Shown here: positions 22,783-31,237 of the stretch, in pieces | Layout of the letters: each line of letters opens with the position of its first letter | Numbering within the stretch: position 1 is the first letter of the stretch | Origin: CAVSUZ01 sp963791885 | Lineage (GTDB): Bacteria > Pseudomonadota > Alphaproteobacteria > Acetobacterales > Acetobacteraceae | Assembly: GCA_963791885.1 (NCBI GenBank) | Contig: CAWBUL010000006.1 | Location: 806,001 to 870,000, forward strand | DNA: 64,000 nucleotides | Direction: 5' to 3' | Translations under genes and position numbers: made by a program | The notes under the pieces: model-generated | Database searches by the model: none | The model's input: the letters and a program-made list of their open reading frames with translations, nothing else | What the model was told of the DNA's origin: nothing

Positions 22783-23652
22783 ATGCTGACGCTAGTCCTG
22801 TTCAATATCTTCAACGGGGTCATTCTCGGCCTGTTTTATGTGCTGATGGCGCTCGGCGTGGCGCTGATCCTCAATCTCTCGAACGTCATCAACTTCGCGC
22901 ACGGCAATTTCCTGGCGCTTGGCGGCTACTTCGCCTTCGTGCTCGGTCCGATCATCGGCTACTGGCCGGCCTTGCTGGTGGCGCCGTTCGCCGTGGCCTT
23001 GATCGGCCTGATCCTCGAACGCACGATGATCTGCCGGGTCTATGCGCGCGATCCTGTCTATAGCCTGTTACTGACGTTCGGGTTGGCGTTCATCATCCAG
23101 GATATCTGCCGTACCGTCTGGGGCCCCAACGGCCTGCCGCTCAGCGTGCCGGCTGCCCTCGGACAGCCGCTCAGCAACGAGTTCTTCTTCTTTACCGGCT
23201 ACAGGCTGTTCCTGATCACCGTCGTCATCGTCGCGGTTGCCGTGCTGTTCCTGTTCCTGCGCTTCTCGCGCATGGGCACGCGAATCCGTGCCGGGACGCT
23301 CGACATGGAGACGGTGGCCGCACTCGGGATCAACGTGCGCTGGCTGCGCTCATTCAATTTCGCGCTTGGCATCTTCCTGGCCGGGCTTGCCGGCGTGCTG
23401 GCCGGCGGACAGATCGGGCTCAACCCGAACATGGGCGATGACCTGCTGCTGCCGAGCTTCATCGCCATCATCGTCGGCGGCGTCGGCAGTCTGACCGGGA
23501 CGCTGATCGGCGGCGTGTTGATCGGCGTCGCCGCCGCGGTGACCACGGTGTTCTTCCCCTCCGGCAACGAGGTGGTGATCTACCTCATCATGGCCCTGGT
23601 GCTGCTGATCCGGCCACGCGGGTTGCTGGGCGAAGAGGGCATGCTGACATGA
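22783..23652 (+). CDS. livH: branched-chain amino acid-type ABC permease LivH
   Basis: This 289-residue inner-membrane protein has eight or so hydrophobic helices from residue 5 to 280. LivH hallmarks are present: GLFYVLMALGVALILNLSNV, the NFAHGNFLALGGYFAF block, the cytoplasmic coupling region around MGTRIRAGTLDMETVAALGI, and a final RPRGLLGEEG. It pairs with LivM to form the channel. Its stop overlaps the livM ATG (ATGA at 23649-23652), indicating translational coupling. Expression follows the binding protein through the repeat-bearing spacer. Confidence 0.94.
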   Translation: MLTLVLFNIFNGVILGLFYVLMALGVALILNLSNVINFAHGNFLALGGYFAFVLGPIIGYWPALLVAPFAVALIGLILERTMICRVYARDPVYSLLLTFGLAFIIQDICRTVWGPNGLPLSVPAALGQPLSNEFFFFTGYRLFLITVVIVAVAVLFLFLRFSRMGTRIRAGTLDMETVAALGINVRWLRSFNFALGIFLAGLAGVLAGGQIGLNPNMGDDLLLPSFIAIIVGGVGSLTGTLIGGVLIGVAAAVTTVFFPSGNEVVIYLIMALVLLIRPRGLLGEEGMLT

Positions 23653-24632
23653 GCACCACCACGATCGGGGCGGTGTTCGATCGCCCGGCCCGCGGCAATT
23701 GGCTCTCTCTGGCGTTGATCTGGCTGGTTCTGCTCTCCCTGCCGCTGTGGATCGGCGCGGTCGGCGGCTACACCGCCCTGGCGTCGCGGGTGCTGATATT
23801 CGGGCTTGCCGCGATGGGGCTCAATTTCCTGCTCGGCTTCACCGGGGTGATGAGCTTCGGCCACGCGGCCTATTTCGGATTGGGCTGCTACGGCACCGGG
23901 CTGATGCTGCGCTATGTCACCAACAGCACGCTGCTCGCCGTGCTGGCCGGCATGCTACTGGGCACGCTGGCCGGCGCGCTGTTCGGAGCGCTGATCGTCC
24001 GCCGCCGGGGCGTGTATTTCGCCATGCTGACGATCGCGTTCGGCCAGATCTGCTATTACATCGCATATAGCTGGAACGACTTCACCGGCGGCTATGACGG
24101 CCTGCGCGGGTTCCAGCGTCAGCCCATTGGCATCGGCTCGTGGATCATCGACATCCAGAATAACGGCGTGACATTCTACTATTTCGTGCTGGTCGTGTTC
24201 GCGCTGTGTATCGCGTTGATGGGCCTCCTGCTGCGCTCGCCGTTCGGCCGCACCCTGATCGCGATCCGCGAGAATCAGCGCCGCGCCCGCTTCCTGGGTA
24301 TTCCCATCGACCTGCACATCTGGCTTTCGTTCACCGTCTCTACCTTCTTCACCTCCGCTGCCGGCGCGCTGTATGCATTGCTCAACAACTTCGCCGACCC
24401 GAGCACGCTCTATTACGTAATCTCCGGCGACATCGTGATCATGGCGGTCATGGGCGGCATGCGCAGCTTCTGGGGCCCGCTGATCGGTGCCGCCGTGTTC
24501 GTGGTGCTGCAGGACACCATCTCGTCGATGACGGTGAACTGGATGAGCTTTATCGGCCTCGTGTTCGTGATCGTGGTGCTGTTCTTCCCGCGCGGCATCC
24601 TCGGCTTCGTTCGCAGGCGCGCCGACGCATGA
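23649..24632 (+). CDS. livM: branched-chain amino acid-type ABC permease LivM
   Basis: This 327-residue polytopic membrane protein is the second channel subunit. Landmarks: LAAMGLNFLLGFTGVMSFGH, AAYFGLGCYGTGLMLRY, GALIVRRRGVYFAMLTIAFG, the EAA-like coupling segment GRTLIAIRENQRRARFLGIP, and the C-terminal LFFPRGILGFVRR. The N-terminal extension of about 30 residues before the first helix is common in this family. The start overlaps livH and the stop overlaps the next ATG by four bases, so livH, livM and the ATPase genes form one tightly coupled unit. Confidence 0.94.
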   Translation: MSTTTIGAVFDRPARGNWLSLALIWLVLLSLPLWIGAVGGYTALASRVLIFGLAAMGLNFLLGFTGVMSFGHAAYFGLGCYGTGLMLRYVTNSTLLAVLAGMLLGTLAGALFGALIVRRRGVYFAMLTIAFGQICYYIAYSWNDFTGGYDGLRGFQRQPIGIGSWIIDIQNNGVTFYYFVLVVFALCIALMGLLLRSPFGRTLIAIRENQRRARFLGIPIDLHIWLSFTVSTFFTSAAGALYALLNNFADPSTLYYVISGDIVIMAVMGGMRSFWGPLIGAAVFVVLQDTISSMTVNWMSFIGLVFVIVVLFFPRGILGFVRRRADA

Positions 24633-25378
24633 GCCTGCTGCAAGTCCGCAACGTGAGCAAGTCGTTCGGCAGCCTGGTCGCGGTGAACAACGTCTCCCTC
24701 AGCGTCGATCATGGAGAGTTGCGGGCGATCATCGGTCCGAACGGAGCCGGGAAGACGACGTTCTTCAATCTGATCACCGGCTTCTTCCCGCCGACCTCCG
24801 GGCAGATCCTGCTGGACGGCAAGGACATCACGCGGAGCTCGGCGGTCGAGCGCGTCGCGATGGGCATGGCGCGCACCTTCCAGGTGACCGAGATCTTCCC
24901 CGAGCTGTCGATCCGCGAGAACGTCCGCATCGCGGCGGAGTCCGCTACCGGGCTGCGCTTGCGCCCCTGGCTCGGGCGTCAGTCGGCTGCGCTAGTGCGT
25001 GACCGCATCGACGAGGTGCTGATCGCGACGCGGCTGACCGAGCACGCCGACCGGTTGGTGGGCGAGCTGGCGCACGGCGATCAGCGTTCCGCCGAGATCG
25101 CCATGGCGCTCGCGCTGAAGCCGCGCATCCTGCTGCTGGATGAGCCGACCGCCGGTATGGGCGAGCAGGAAACCTATCAGGTCGCCAGCCTGATCCGCCG
25201 ATTGCACCGGCACACCGGCTATACAATCGTGCTGATCGAGCACGACATGCGGGTGGTGTTCAACCTTGCCGACCGCATCACCGTGCTCGATCAGGGGCAC
25301 CCGCTGGCGGAAGGCACGCCGCAGGAGATCTCGGAACACCCCGCGGTGCAGGCCGCCTATCTGGGAACCGTGCAATGA
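24629..25378 (+). CDS. livG: branched-chain amino acid-type ABC ATPase LivG
   Basis: The start is set at ATG 24629, which overlaps the livM stop; the same frame is open far upstream but only as shadow. The protein has 249 residues. It has Walker A GPNGAGKTTFFN, Walker B RILLLDEPTAGMG, a degenerate signature LAHGDQRSAEIAMAL (LSxGQ-type position replaced by LAHGD, as is common in LivG), and the switch His in VLIEHDMRVVF. The motif MARTFQVTEIFPELS is typical of LivG. It energises transport together with LivF. The stop overlaps the livF ATG. Confidence 0.93.
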   Translation: MSLLQVRNVSKSFGSLVAVNNVSLSVDHGELRAIIGPNGAGKTTFFNLITGFFPPTSGQILLDGKDITRSSAVERVAMGMARTFQVTEIFPELSIRENVRIAAESATGLRLRPWLGRQSAALVRDRIDEVLIATRLTEHADRLVGELAHGDQRSAEIAMALALKPRILLLDEPTAGMGEQETYQVASLIRRLHRHTGYTIVLIEHDMRVVFNLADRITVLDQGHPLAEGTPQEISEHPAVQAAYLGTVQ

Positions 25379-26148
25379 GCGCGCTGACCGCCGAGGGCCT
25401 CAACACCTTCTACGGTAAGAGCCACATCCTGCACGACGTCGGGCTGGAGGTGCCGGAGGGGAAGATCACCACCTTGCTAGGCCGCAACGGCGCCGGCAAG
25501 ACCACCACGCTGCGCAGCCTGGTTGGCCTGACGCCACCGCGCAGCGGGCGCATCGCGATCTTCGGCCGCGAGACCACCCGCCTGCCGCCCTTCCGCATCG
25601 CCCAGCTCGGGGTTGGCTACGTGCCGGAGGGGCGCAGGATTTTCCCCAATCTAACCGTCGACGACAATTTGCGCGTGCCGTTCGAGCGCCCGGGGCCGTG
25701 GACTGTCGAGCGGGTGTACCGCACCTTCCCGCGACTGGCCGAACGCCGGCAGAACCACGGCCGCCAATTGTCCGGCGGCGAGCAGGAGATGCTGTCGGTC
25801 GCACGTGCGCTTCTGTTGAATCCGAAACTGCTGATTCTGGACGAACCGTCCCAGGGTTTGGCACCGCTGATCGTCGCCGAAGTGTTCCGGATTGTGGCCG
25901 GCATGCGGGAGGAAGGCATGTCCGTGCTGCTAGTGGAGCAGAACGTGCGGGCGAGCCTGGAGATCGCGGACGAGGCGTATGTGCTGGACCATGGGGTTAT
26001 GGCGTGGTCGGGCAAGGCGGCTGAGCTGGCGGCGGATGAGGAGCGGATTCAGTCGCTGGCGGGTGCCTCGGCCGAGGAGTGGCGGTTCGACGACACCCTG
26101 ACCACGGAAGAGACGGAGGCTCTGCGCCACCAGGCTGAGGTGGCTTAG
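25375..26148 (+). CDS. livF: branched-chain amino acid-type ABC ATPase LivF
   Basis: This 257-residue ATPase has Walker A GRNGAGKTTTLRSLVGL, the LivF-specific GVGYVPEGRRIFPNLTV, signature LSGGEQEMLSVARAL, Walker B LLILDEPSQGLAP and switch region VLLVEQNVRASLEIAD. The C-terminus is about 20 residues longer than typical LivF (DDTLTTEETEALRHQAEVA). It is the last gene of the importer operon. Its TAG stop (26146-26148) is part of the first of two hairpins that separate it from the hydratase gene. Confidence 0.94.
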   Translation: MSALTAEGLNTFYGKSHILHDVGLEVPEGKITTLLGRNGAGKTTTLRSLVGLTPPRSGRIAIFGRETTRLPPFRIAQLGVGYVPEGRRIFPNLTVDDNLRVPFERPGPWTVERVYRTFPRLAERRQNHGRQLSGGEQEMLSVARALLLNPKLLILDEPSQGLAPLIVAEVFRIVAGMREEGMSVLLVEQNVRASLEIADEAYVLDHGVMAWSGKAAELAADEERIQSLAGASAEEWRFDDTLTTEETEALRHQAEVA

Positions 26149-26190
26149 CGCGCCACCCCGCGCTAGGACACGCTCCGTCCCAGACGGAGC
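26146..26190 (+). promoter_or_regulatory. tandem hairpins spanning the livF stop and the hydratase ribosome binding site
   Basis: First stem TAGCGCG (26146-26152) with CGCGCTA (26159-26165), loop 6, begins in the livF stop codon. Second stem GCTCCGTC (26172-26179) with GACGGAGC (26183-26190), loop 3, contains the GGAG (26186-26189) that is the Shine-Dalgarno for the ATG at 26196. No T-run follows. The second hairpin should hide the ribosome binding site unless opened. Confidence 0.6.
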
Positions 26191-26195
26191 CGCAG

Positions 26196-26978
26196 ATGCC
26201 CGAGTCCTATGAAACCATCCTGGTCGAAACCCATGGCCCGGTCGGCTTGATCCGGCTGAACCGGCCGCAAGCGCTGAACGCGCTGTGCGATCAGCTCATG
26301 ACCGAACTTGGGACGGCTCTGCGGGCGTTCGATGCCGATGCGGCGATCGGGGCCATCGTGCTGACCGGCAGTGAAAAGGCCTTCGCGGCTGGGGCCGATA
26401 TCAAGGAGATGCGGGACCGCACCCATCCTCAGGCGATGATCGACGACTTCATCGGTGCACGGTGGGAGACGGTCCTGGAGATCAAAAAGCCGGTGATCGC
26501 CGCGGTCGCGGGTTTCGCCCTGGGTGGCGGCTGCGAGCTGGCCATGATGTGCGACATGATCATCGCCGCTGAAACGGCGAAGTTCGGTCAGCCGGAGATC
26601 AACCTGGGTGTGATCCCCGGTGCGGGTGGCAGCCAGCGGCTGACCCGGGCAGTGGGCAAGTCCAAGGCGATGGAGATGATCCTGACCGGACGGATGATGG
26701 ATGCGGCGGAGGCGGAGCGGGCGAACCTCGTATCGCGCGTCGTGCCGGCCGATCAGCTTGTGGCGGAGGCGCTCAAGGTCGGGGAGAAGATCGCGTCGCT
26801 TTCTCCCGTTGCGGTTGCAATCGCGAAGAAGGCGGTCAACCGGGCGTTTGAGACCACTCTGGCTGAGGGTGTCCAATTCGAGCGCGCTGTGTTCCTGTCG
26901 CTGTTCGGGACGCCGGACCAGAAGGAGGGAATGGCTGCTTTCGTGGAGAAAAGAAAACCGTCGTTTCAGCGAAAGTAG
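26196..26978 (+). CDS. enoyl-CoA hydratase/isomerase family protein
   Basis: This 260-residue crotonase-fold enzyme adds water to trans-2-enoyl-CoA in fatty acid or amino acid breakdown. The oxyanion-hole segments AFAAGADIKEM and AVAGFALGGGCELAMMCDMI are present, with both catalytic glutamates: Glu in GGGCELA and Glu in GQPEINLGVIPGAGGSQRL. The length and both acids match authentic mitochondrial-type hydratases (ECHS1/FadB1-like) rather than isomerases lacking one. It follows livF across a 47-base hairpin-bearing gap, so it may belong to the same transcript and act on branched-chain acyl-CoA products. Confidence 0.92.
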   Translation: MPESYETILVETHGPVGLIRLNRPQALNALCDQLMTELGTALRAFDADAAIGAIVLTGSEKAFAAGADIKEMRDRTHPQAMIDDFIGARWETVLEIKKPVIAAVAGFALGGGCELAMMCDMIIAAETAKFGQPEINLGVIPGAGGSQRLTRAVGKSKAMEMILTGRMMDAAEAERANLVSRVVPADQLVAEALKVGEKIASLSPVAVAIAKKAVNRAFETTLAEGVQFERAVFLSLFGTPDQKEGMAAFVEKRKPSFQRK

Positions 26979-27081
26979 CGTTCGGAGGCGAAATTCCCTC
27001 TCCACAGGGCTGGGGCGCGGCATTATGACATGAACTTGACGCAAATCGGCGCCATCTGACGGTTGAGATGGGACGGCAGTC

Positions 27082-27849
27082 ATGAAACCGCTGATCGGGA
27101 TCAGTTGCTGCACCAAGCAGTTCGGCGCCTTCGGGATGCCGAACCACGCGGCGTCCGACACCTATGTGCGCGCGACGGACCAGGTGGTTCACGGCGTGCC
27201 GGTGCTGATCCCAGCGAGCGGCAGCGCCGCGTGCGCGGACACTCTACTTGATCGGCTGGATGGGTTCATCCTGACGGGCAGCCGGTCGAACGTGCAGCCC
27301 AGTTTGTATGGTGGGCCGCCGCATCCTGAGGGCGTTCCCGAGGATCCGGCGCGGGATGCCGCGACCCTGCCGCTGATCCGGGCGGCGGTGCGGCGCGGGG
27401 TTCCAGTGCTGGCGATCTGCCGCGGGTTCCAAGAGTTCAACGTGGCGTTCGGCGGGAGCCTGCATCAGCGCTTGCAGGACCTGCCGGACCGCTTCGACCA
27501 TTCAACGCCGATGCAGCCGAATCCCAAGGTGCGGCAGGGCAAGGCACATGCGGTGCGCGTCGTGCCCGGGTCGTGGCTGCACCGGCTGGCCGGGAAGACC
27601 GAGATCGCGGTGAATTCGCTGCACAACCAGGGGATTGACCGGTTGGCACCGGGGTTGGTGGCGGAGGGATTTGCTCCCGACGGGACGATCGAGGCTGTCC
27701 GGATGCTGAATGCGCCGGGGTTTGCGGTCGGCATCCAGTGGCATCCGGAGTATGATTTCGAGACCGACGCCTTATCCCGGCGGATTTTCGAGGCGTTCGG
27801 AGAGGCAGTTCGGGCCGGGCGTGCGCTGGAGGTAGCGGCTGCGGACTAA
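27082..27849 (+). CDS. class I glutamine amidotransferase-like hydrolase (peptidase C26, PuuD type)
   Basis: This 255-residue cytoplasmic enzyme carries the triad of C26 hydrolases: nucleophile Cys in VLAICRGFQEFNVAFGG, and His/Glu in GIQWHPEYD. The N-terminal KPLIGISCCTKQ and the region DGFILTGSRSNVQPSLYGG are typical of gamma-glutamyl-gamma-aminobutyrate hydrolases (PuuD), which release GABA from a putrescine-derived intermediate. No other puu gene is in view, so the true substrate may be another gamma-glutamyl amide. It is a single gene, convergent with galE. Confidence 0.85.
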   Translation: MKPLIGISCCTKQFGAFGMPNHAASDTYVRATDQVVHGVPVLIPASGSAACADTLLDRLDGFILTGSRSNVQPSLYGGPPHPEGVPEDPARDAATLPLIRAAVRRGVPVLAICRGFQEFNVAFGGSLHQRLQDLPDRFDHSTPMQPNPKVRQGKAHAVRVVPGSWLHRLAGKTEIAVNSLHNQGIDRLAPGLVAEGFAPDGTIEAVRMLNAPGFAVGIQWHPEYDFETDALSRRIFEAFGEAVRAGRALEVAAAD

Positions 27850-28862
27850 GGAGTGCCTGCTTTTCCGTGGCCTCCGTCGCCATAGCCATGCGGGTGCTTT
27901 TCCCGCCAGGCCGCCGCCGTTTCCACAATGCGATGCAGAGATGCGAATTGCGGGGTCCAGCCGGTCTCGGCACGGATGCGCGCGGATGATGCCACGAGAA
28001 TAGCGGGGTCACCGCTCCGGCGCAGGCCATCCTGGTGCGGCACGGGACGGCCCAGCACGTCGCTGGCTGCGCTGATCACCTCCCGCACGGAGTAGCCAGC
28101 GCCATTGCCGAGATTGTAGGTCGCGCTTCGCTGATCCAGCACGTCGAGCGCGCGCAGATGTGCGTCCGCGAGATCGGTCACGTGGATGTAGTCGCGCACA
28201 CAGGTTCCGTCGGGCGTGGGGTAATCGTTGCCAAACACCGTGAGAGGATCGATGCGGTCGAGGGCCGCGTCGATCGCGAGCGGGATCAGGTGCGTCTCGG
28301 GGTCGTGGTCTTCGCCGAGCCGTCCGGCGGGATCGGCACCAGCGGCATTGAAGTAGCGCAAGCAGGCGCTGCGCAATCCGGAGATTTCGCCTGCCCAGTG
28401 GAGCGCGCGTTCGATCATCTGTTTGCTTTCGCCATAGGGCGAGCCGGGAACGACCGGTTCGCTCTCATCGATCGGCATTTTGGACGGCGCGGCGAATAGA
28501 TTGGCGGTGGAGGACAGGACGAAGCGGGGCACGTTGTGGCGCACGCAGGCCTCGACCAGGCGGATACCGTTCAGGCCGTTGTCGATCAAATAGCGGAACG
28601 GCGCCCGCATACTTTCGCCAACGAGGGAGAGCGCGGCGAAGTGCAACACTCCGTCCCACGGACCTTCGGAAAGAGCGGCGTCCACCGCTTCAGGGTCGGC
28701 AAGGTCGGCGTGAATGAACCCGACGCCGTCGGGAACCGCCGCGCGATGCCCCTGGCGCAGATTGTCCAGCACCACAACGGTGTCGCCACGCTCGGCAAGG
28801 GCAAGGACGCTGTGGCTGCCGACAAAGCCGGCGCCACCGGTGACCAAGTATCGTCGTGCCAT
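27846..28862 (-). CDS. galE: UDP-glucose 4-epimerase
   Basis: The start is set at ATG 28862 so that the protein (338 residues) opens with the NAD-binding strand ARRYLVTGGAGFVGSHSV. The extended-SDR catalytic set is visible: Ser in VLSSTANLFA and Tyr/Lys in SPYGESKQMIE. Later motifs (CLRYFNAAGADPAGRLGEDH, HLIPLAIDAA, VRDYIHVTDLADAH, YNLGNGAGYSVREVI) are diagnostic of GalE. The enzyme interconverts UDP-glucose and UDP-galactose for envelope glycans. It is divergent from the dioxygenase gene at 28911, leaving 48 bp for both promoters. Confidence 0.93.
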   Translation of the reverse strand: MARRYLVTGGAGFVGSHSVLALAERGDTVVVLDNLRQGHRAAVPDGVGFIHADLADPEAVDAALSEGPWDGVLHFAALSLVGESMRAPFRYLIDNGLNGIRLVEACVRHNVPRFVLSSTANLFAAPSKMPIDESEPVVPGSPYGESKQMIERALHWAGEISGLRSACLRYFNAAGADPAGRLGEDHDPETHLIPLAIDAALDRIDPLTVFGNDYPTPDGTCVRDYIHVTDLADAHLRALDVLDQRSATYNLGNGAGYSVREVISAASDVLGRPVPHQDGLRRSGDPAILVASSARIRAETGWTPQFASLHRIVETAAAWREKHPHGYGDGGHGKAGTP

Positions 28863-28910
28863 GTACCCCCACGCTCGCCGGATCGCGGCCCATGTGGCAC
28901 ATTTGGCGAC

Positions 28911-29747
28911 ATGGACGCCATGCTGTCGGATGAGGTTCTGACGCGCTATCGCCGCGATGGGTTCGTGGTGCTGCGCGCGGTCATGGATGTGACGCATGTC
29001 GCGGCATGCATCGCCGCGCTGGGTCGGTTGGCGGAGGAGCCGGGGGCGTCGGGTAAAGCGTTCGTGGCGATGGAGGCCGACGCGGACAGGCAGGCCGAAG
29101 CGGTGGACCGAGTGCGCAAGTTCGGCAATTTCACCGAGACCGACCCGGCATTAATGAACGCGGCGATGAATCCTCGGCTGCATCGCGCGCTGGATGAGCT
29201 GATGGGGCGCGGCCGGGTGATGCTGCAGGAAATGGCACTGGTGAAGCCGCCGCGAATCGGCGGGGAAAAGCCATGGCATCAGGACGCGGCTTATTTTCGC
29301 GGCAGTGATCCCAGCCTGATGTTCGGCGTGTGGATCGCGCTGGATCCCGCGACGACAGAGAACGGCTGCATGGAGTTGATCCCCGGATCGCATCGCGCCG
29401 GGCCGGTTCCGCATATTCCGCATCCCGACATCAATCTGTGCACTGTCGATCCGCGCTATGTTCATCCCGAACAGCGCGTTGCCGTGCCGCTGGATCCCGG
29501 CGACGCGCTGGTGTTTTCCAGCCTGGCGCATCACTACACCGCTGCGAATCGCTCGGGTCTGCGCCGGCGCGCGTTGCAGTTCCACTATCATCAGGTTGGG
29601 CTGGAGTGGACGGCGCTGGAGGCGCATCGCGCGCTGTACCATGACGATGCGGGCGAGTATGCGGGGTGCACTGTGTCGCGCGGCAAGCCGTTCCAGGAGG
29701 AATCGAGTTTTCTGCCGAGTCCGCTGCGTCCGGTGGTTATGGCTTGA
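28911..29747 (+). CDS. phytanoyl-CoA dioxygenase family protein (Fe(II)/2-oxoglutarate)
   Basis: This 278-residue PhyH-type oxygenase has the HxD iron ligands in KPWHQDAAYF and the distal His in LAHHYTAANRSG, with the 2-oxoglutarate-binding Arg following in RSGLRRRALQFHY. WIALDPATTENGCMELIPGS is the family signature. It hydroxylates an unactivated C-H in a lipid, amino acid or small metabolite; the substrate is unknown. It overlaps the 3' end of the XRE gene by 11 bases tail to tail. Confidence 0.88.
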   Translation: MDAMLSDEVLTRYRRDGFVVLRAVMDVTHVAACIAALGRLAEEPGASGKAFVAMEADADRQAEAVDRVRKFGNFTETDPALMNAAMNPRLHRALDELMGRGRVMLQEMALVKPPRIGGEKPWHQDAAYFRGSDPSLMFGVWIALDPATTENGCMELIPGSHRAGPVPHIPHPDINLCTVDPRYVHPEQRVAVPLDPGDALVFSSLAHHYTAANRSGLRRRALQFHYHQVGLEWTALEAHRALYHDDAGEYAGCTVSRGKPFQEESSFLPSPLRPVVMA

Positions 29748-30123
29748 GTCCGCGCCTCTGCACGGGTGGCGGGACGGCGTCGAGGATGGCGTGAATTGCG
29801 GCGACGGAGTCCGGCGGCAACAGGCGGATGGTCTGTGCCAGCCGGTTCGCGAGCGCGGTCTGCTCGGGGGCCAGGCCGCCGGTGTCGATTGAAACCTTAG
29901 GACGGGACTGACGGGCGAGGCGCGACAGCTCCTCGGCTTCGTCCCAGATCAGGCCGAAAAATTCGTTGACCTGATGCACGAGTCCCGCGCTGGGTGCGCC
30001 TCGGCGCCCGTGTTCCAGCGCGGAGAGATAAGCCGGGCTGACACGCAGCTCGGCGGCGAGGACGCGCTGGGTGACACCACGCTCGGCACGCAGGGCACGG
30101 AGCTTCGCTCCGAAAGGAGTCAT
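29737..30123 (-). CDS. XRE-family helix-turn-helix regulator
   Basis: The start is set at ATG 30123 (AAAGGAG upstream on the minus strand), giving 128 residues; the same frame is open to 30480 but only as shadow. Residues 1-70 are a Cro/C1 HTH: PFGAKLRALRAERGVTQRVL, then LRVSPAYLSALEHGRRG. The C-terminal half is helical and Pro/Leu-rich with no ligand domain. This short architecture is common in Acetobacteraceae. It is oriented away from a 30-bp palindrome 75 bp upstream, which could be its operator or that of a TetR-type protein. Confidence 0.85.
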   Translation of the reverse strand: MTPFGAKLRALRAERGVTQRVLAAELRVSPAYLSALEHGRRGAPSAGLVHQVNEFFGLIWDEAEELSRLARQSRPKVSIDTGGLAPEQTALANRLAQTIRLLPPDSVAAIHAILDAVPPPVQRRGLKP

Positions 30124-30197
30124 ACCATGGCTCGCTGATCGCGACCCATAGTATTGAGTCTTGTTTCGCGCGCGGCCGCCCCACCAACCCCGCGCGC

Positions 30198-30227
30198 ATA
30201 CCAATCGACCATTCGGTCGATTGGTAT
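30198..30227. promoter_or_regulatory. perfect 13-bp palindrome (candidate operator or terminator)
   Basis: ATACCAATCGACC (30198-30210) and GGTCGATTGGTAT (30215-30227) are exact inverted copies around ATTC. It starts in the stop codon of the acyl-CoA dehydrogenase gene and lies 75-104 bp upstream of the XRE start codon. The half-site ACCRATCGACC/GGTCGATTGGT is TetR-operator-like. No T-run follows on either strand, so a repressor site is favoured. Confidence 0.6.
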
Positions 30228-31201
30228 CATAGCGCCGTGATCGTGGCCCACAGATCATCAGCGCCCGTTGTCGCGATGGTCTGACCGAGCGTCGTGGTCC
30301 ATTCGCGCTCGGCCCCGAATTCGTCGCGCCACGACCAGAGCCGGCGGGTGAGGTGATGCAGCGCATGTTCCTGGGTGAAACCGATGGCGCCGTGGATTTG
30401 GTGGGCAGTGGCGGCGGCGATTCCGGCGGCCTCACCGGCCCGCGCCTTCGCGGCGGCGACGGTGGGGATGCGCAGGCCATCGGCGAAGGCGTCGGCTGCG
30501 AGATCGGCTGCGGCGAGCGCCGCGGCGGTCTGGGAGGCTAGCACAGCGAGGCTCTGCTGGACGGCCTGGAACCGGCCGATCGGGCGGCCGAACTGGACGC
30601 GCTGCTGCACGTAGGAGACCGTCATGGACGTGATGCGCGTCAGTGCGCCGGCGATCTGCTGGGTTCTGACCACGGCGCCGGCGGCACGCAGTGCGCCCGG
30701 CATGAGATCAGTCGGTGCGCGTGCAGCCGGCGCCCCGAGGACTTCCACGGTGTCGCGGGGCTCTCCGGCGAGGTTGGCACCATGCGTCGTGCGCCACGTA
30801 CTTGCGGCATAGAGTTCCAAGTGGTCGTGACGGAGCAACACCAGCCAGCGTGCGTGGCGGGCCCAGGGGGTGCGGCCGGTGTCGTCGGCGTTAGCCAGGG
30901 TTACCGGGCCAGCGGGCAGCGTGATGCCGGCGCGCGCCAGCAGCCAAAGGCCGAGCATCGTTTCGCCCAAGGGGAGCGGCGCGGAATGGGCGCCGGCCAC
31001 GCGGAGAAGGTCGAGCGCCTCCTGCACCGGCACGCCGAAGCCGCCGGCATGTTCCGGCACCAGTGCGCGGGTCAGCCCCGCTTCTTCCACCGCGTTCCAG
31101 GCTAACGTGGGCCATGCCTCCGGGGCGCGCAGCACCTCTGGGGTGATGTGGCGGGAGAACAGGCGCTCGGCGCTCTCGATCAGCATGGTCTCGGATGCCA
31201 T
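30227..31201 (-). CDS. acyl-CoA dehydrogenase family protein
   Basis: This 324-residue protein is shorter than usual (about 380). It has the N-terminal helical domain (LIESAERLFSRHITPEVLRA, LVPEHAGGFGVPVQEALDLL) and the C-terminal four-helix domain (YVQQRVQFGRPIGRFQAVQQ, HQIHGAIGFTQEHALHHLTR). The middle FAD-contacting beta domain is short and Arg/Ala-rich. The usual catalytic Glu positions are not evident, which is typical of the small partner subunit of heteromeric steroid or acyl-CoA dehydrogenases. No large partner gene is adjacent. It oxidises or helps oxidise an acyl-CoA in the cytoplasm. Confidence 0.85.
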   Translation of the reverse strand: MASETMLIESAERLFSRHITPEVLRAPEAWPTLAWNAVEEAGLTRALVPEHAGGFGVPVQEALDLLRVAGAHSAPLPLGETMLGLWLLARAGITLPAGPVTLANADDTGRTPWARHARWLVLLRHDHLELYAASTWRTTHGANLAGEPRDTVEVLGAPAARAPTDLMPGALRAAGAVVRTQQIAGALTRITSMTVSYVQQRVQFGRPIGRFQAVQQSLAVLASQTAAALAAADLAADAFADGLRIPTVAAAKARAGEAAGIAAATAHQIHGAIGFTQEHALHHLTRRLWSWRDEFGAEREWTTTLGQTIATTGADDLWATITAL

Positions 31202-31237
31202 CGCGTGGCAGCGTTAGCATAAAGACGGAGGACGGGC

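Noticed and set aside
27846..28997. Longer galE frame starting at 28997
   Set aside because: The NAD-binding strand begins right after ATG 28862; the extra 45 codons do not resemble GalE and overlap the divergent gene start.
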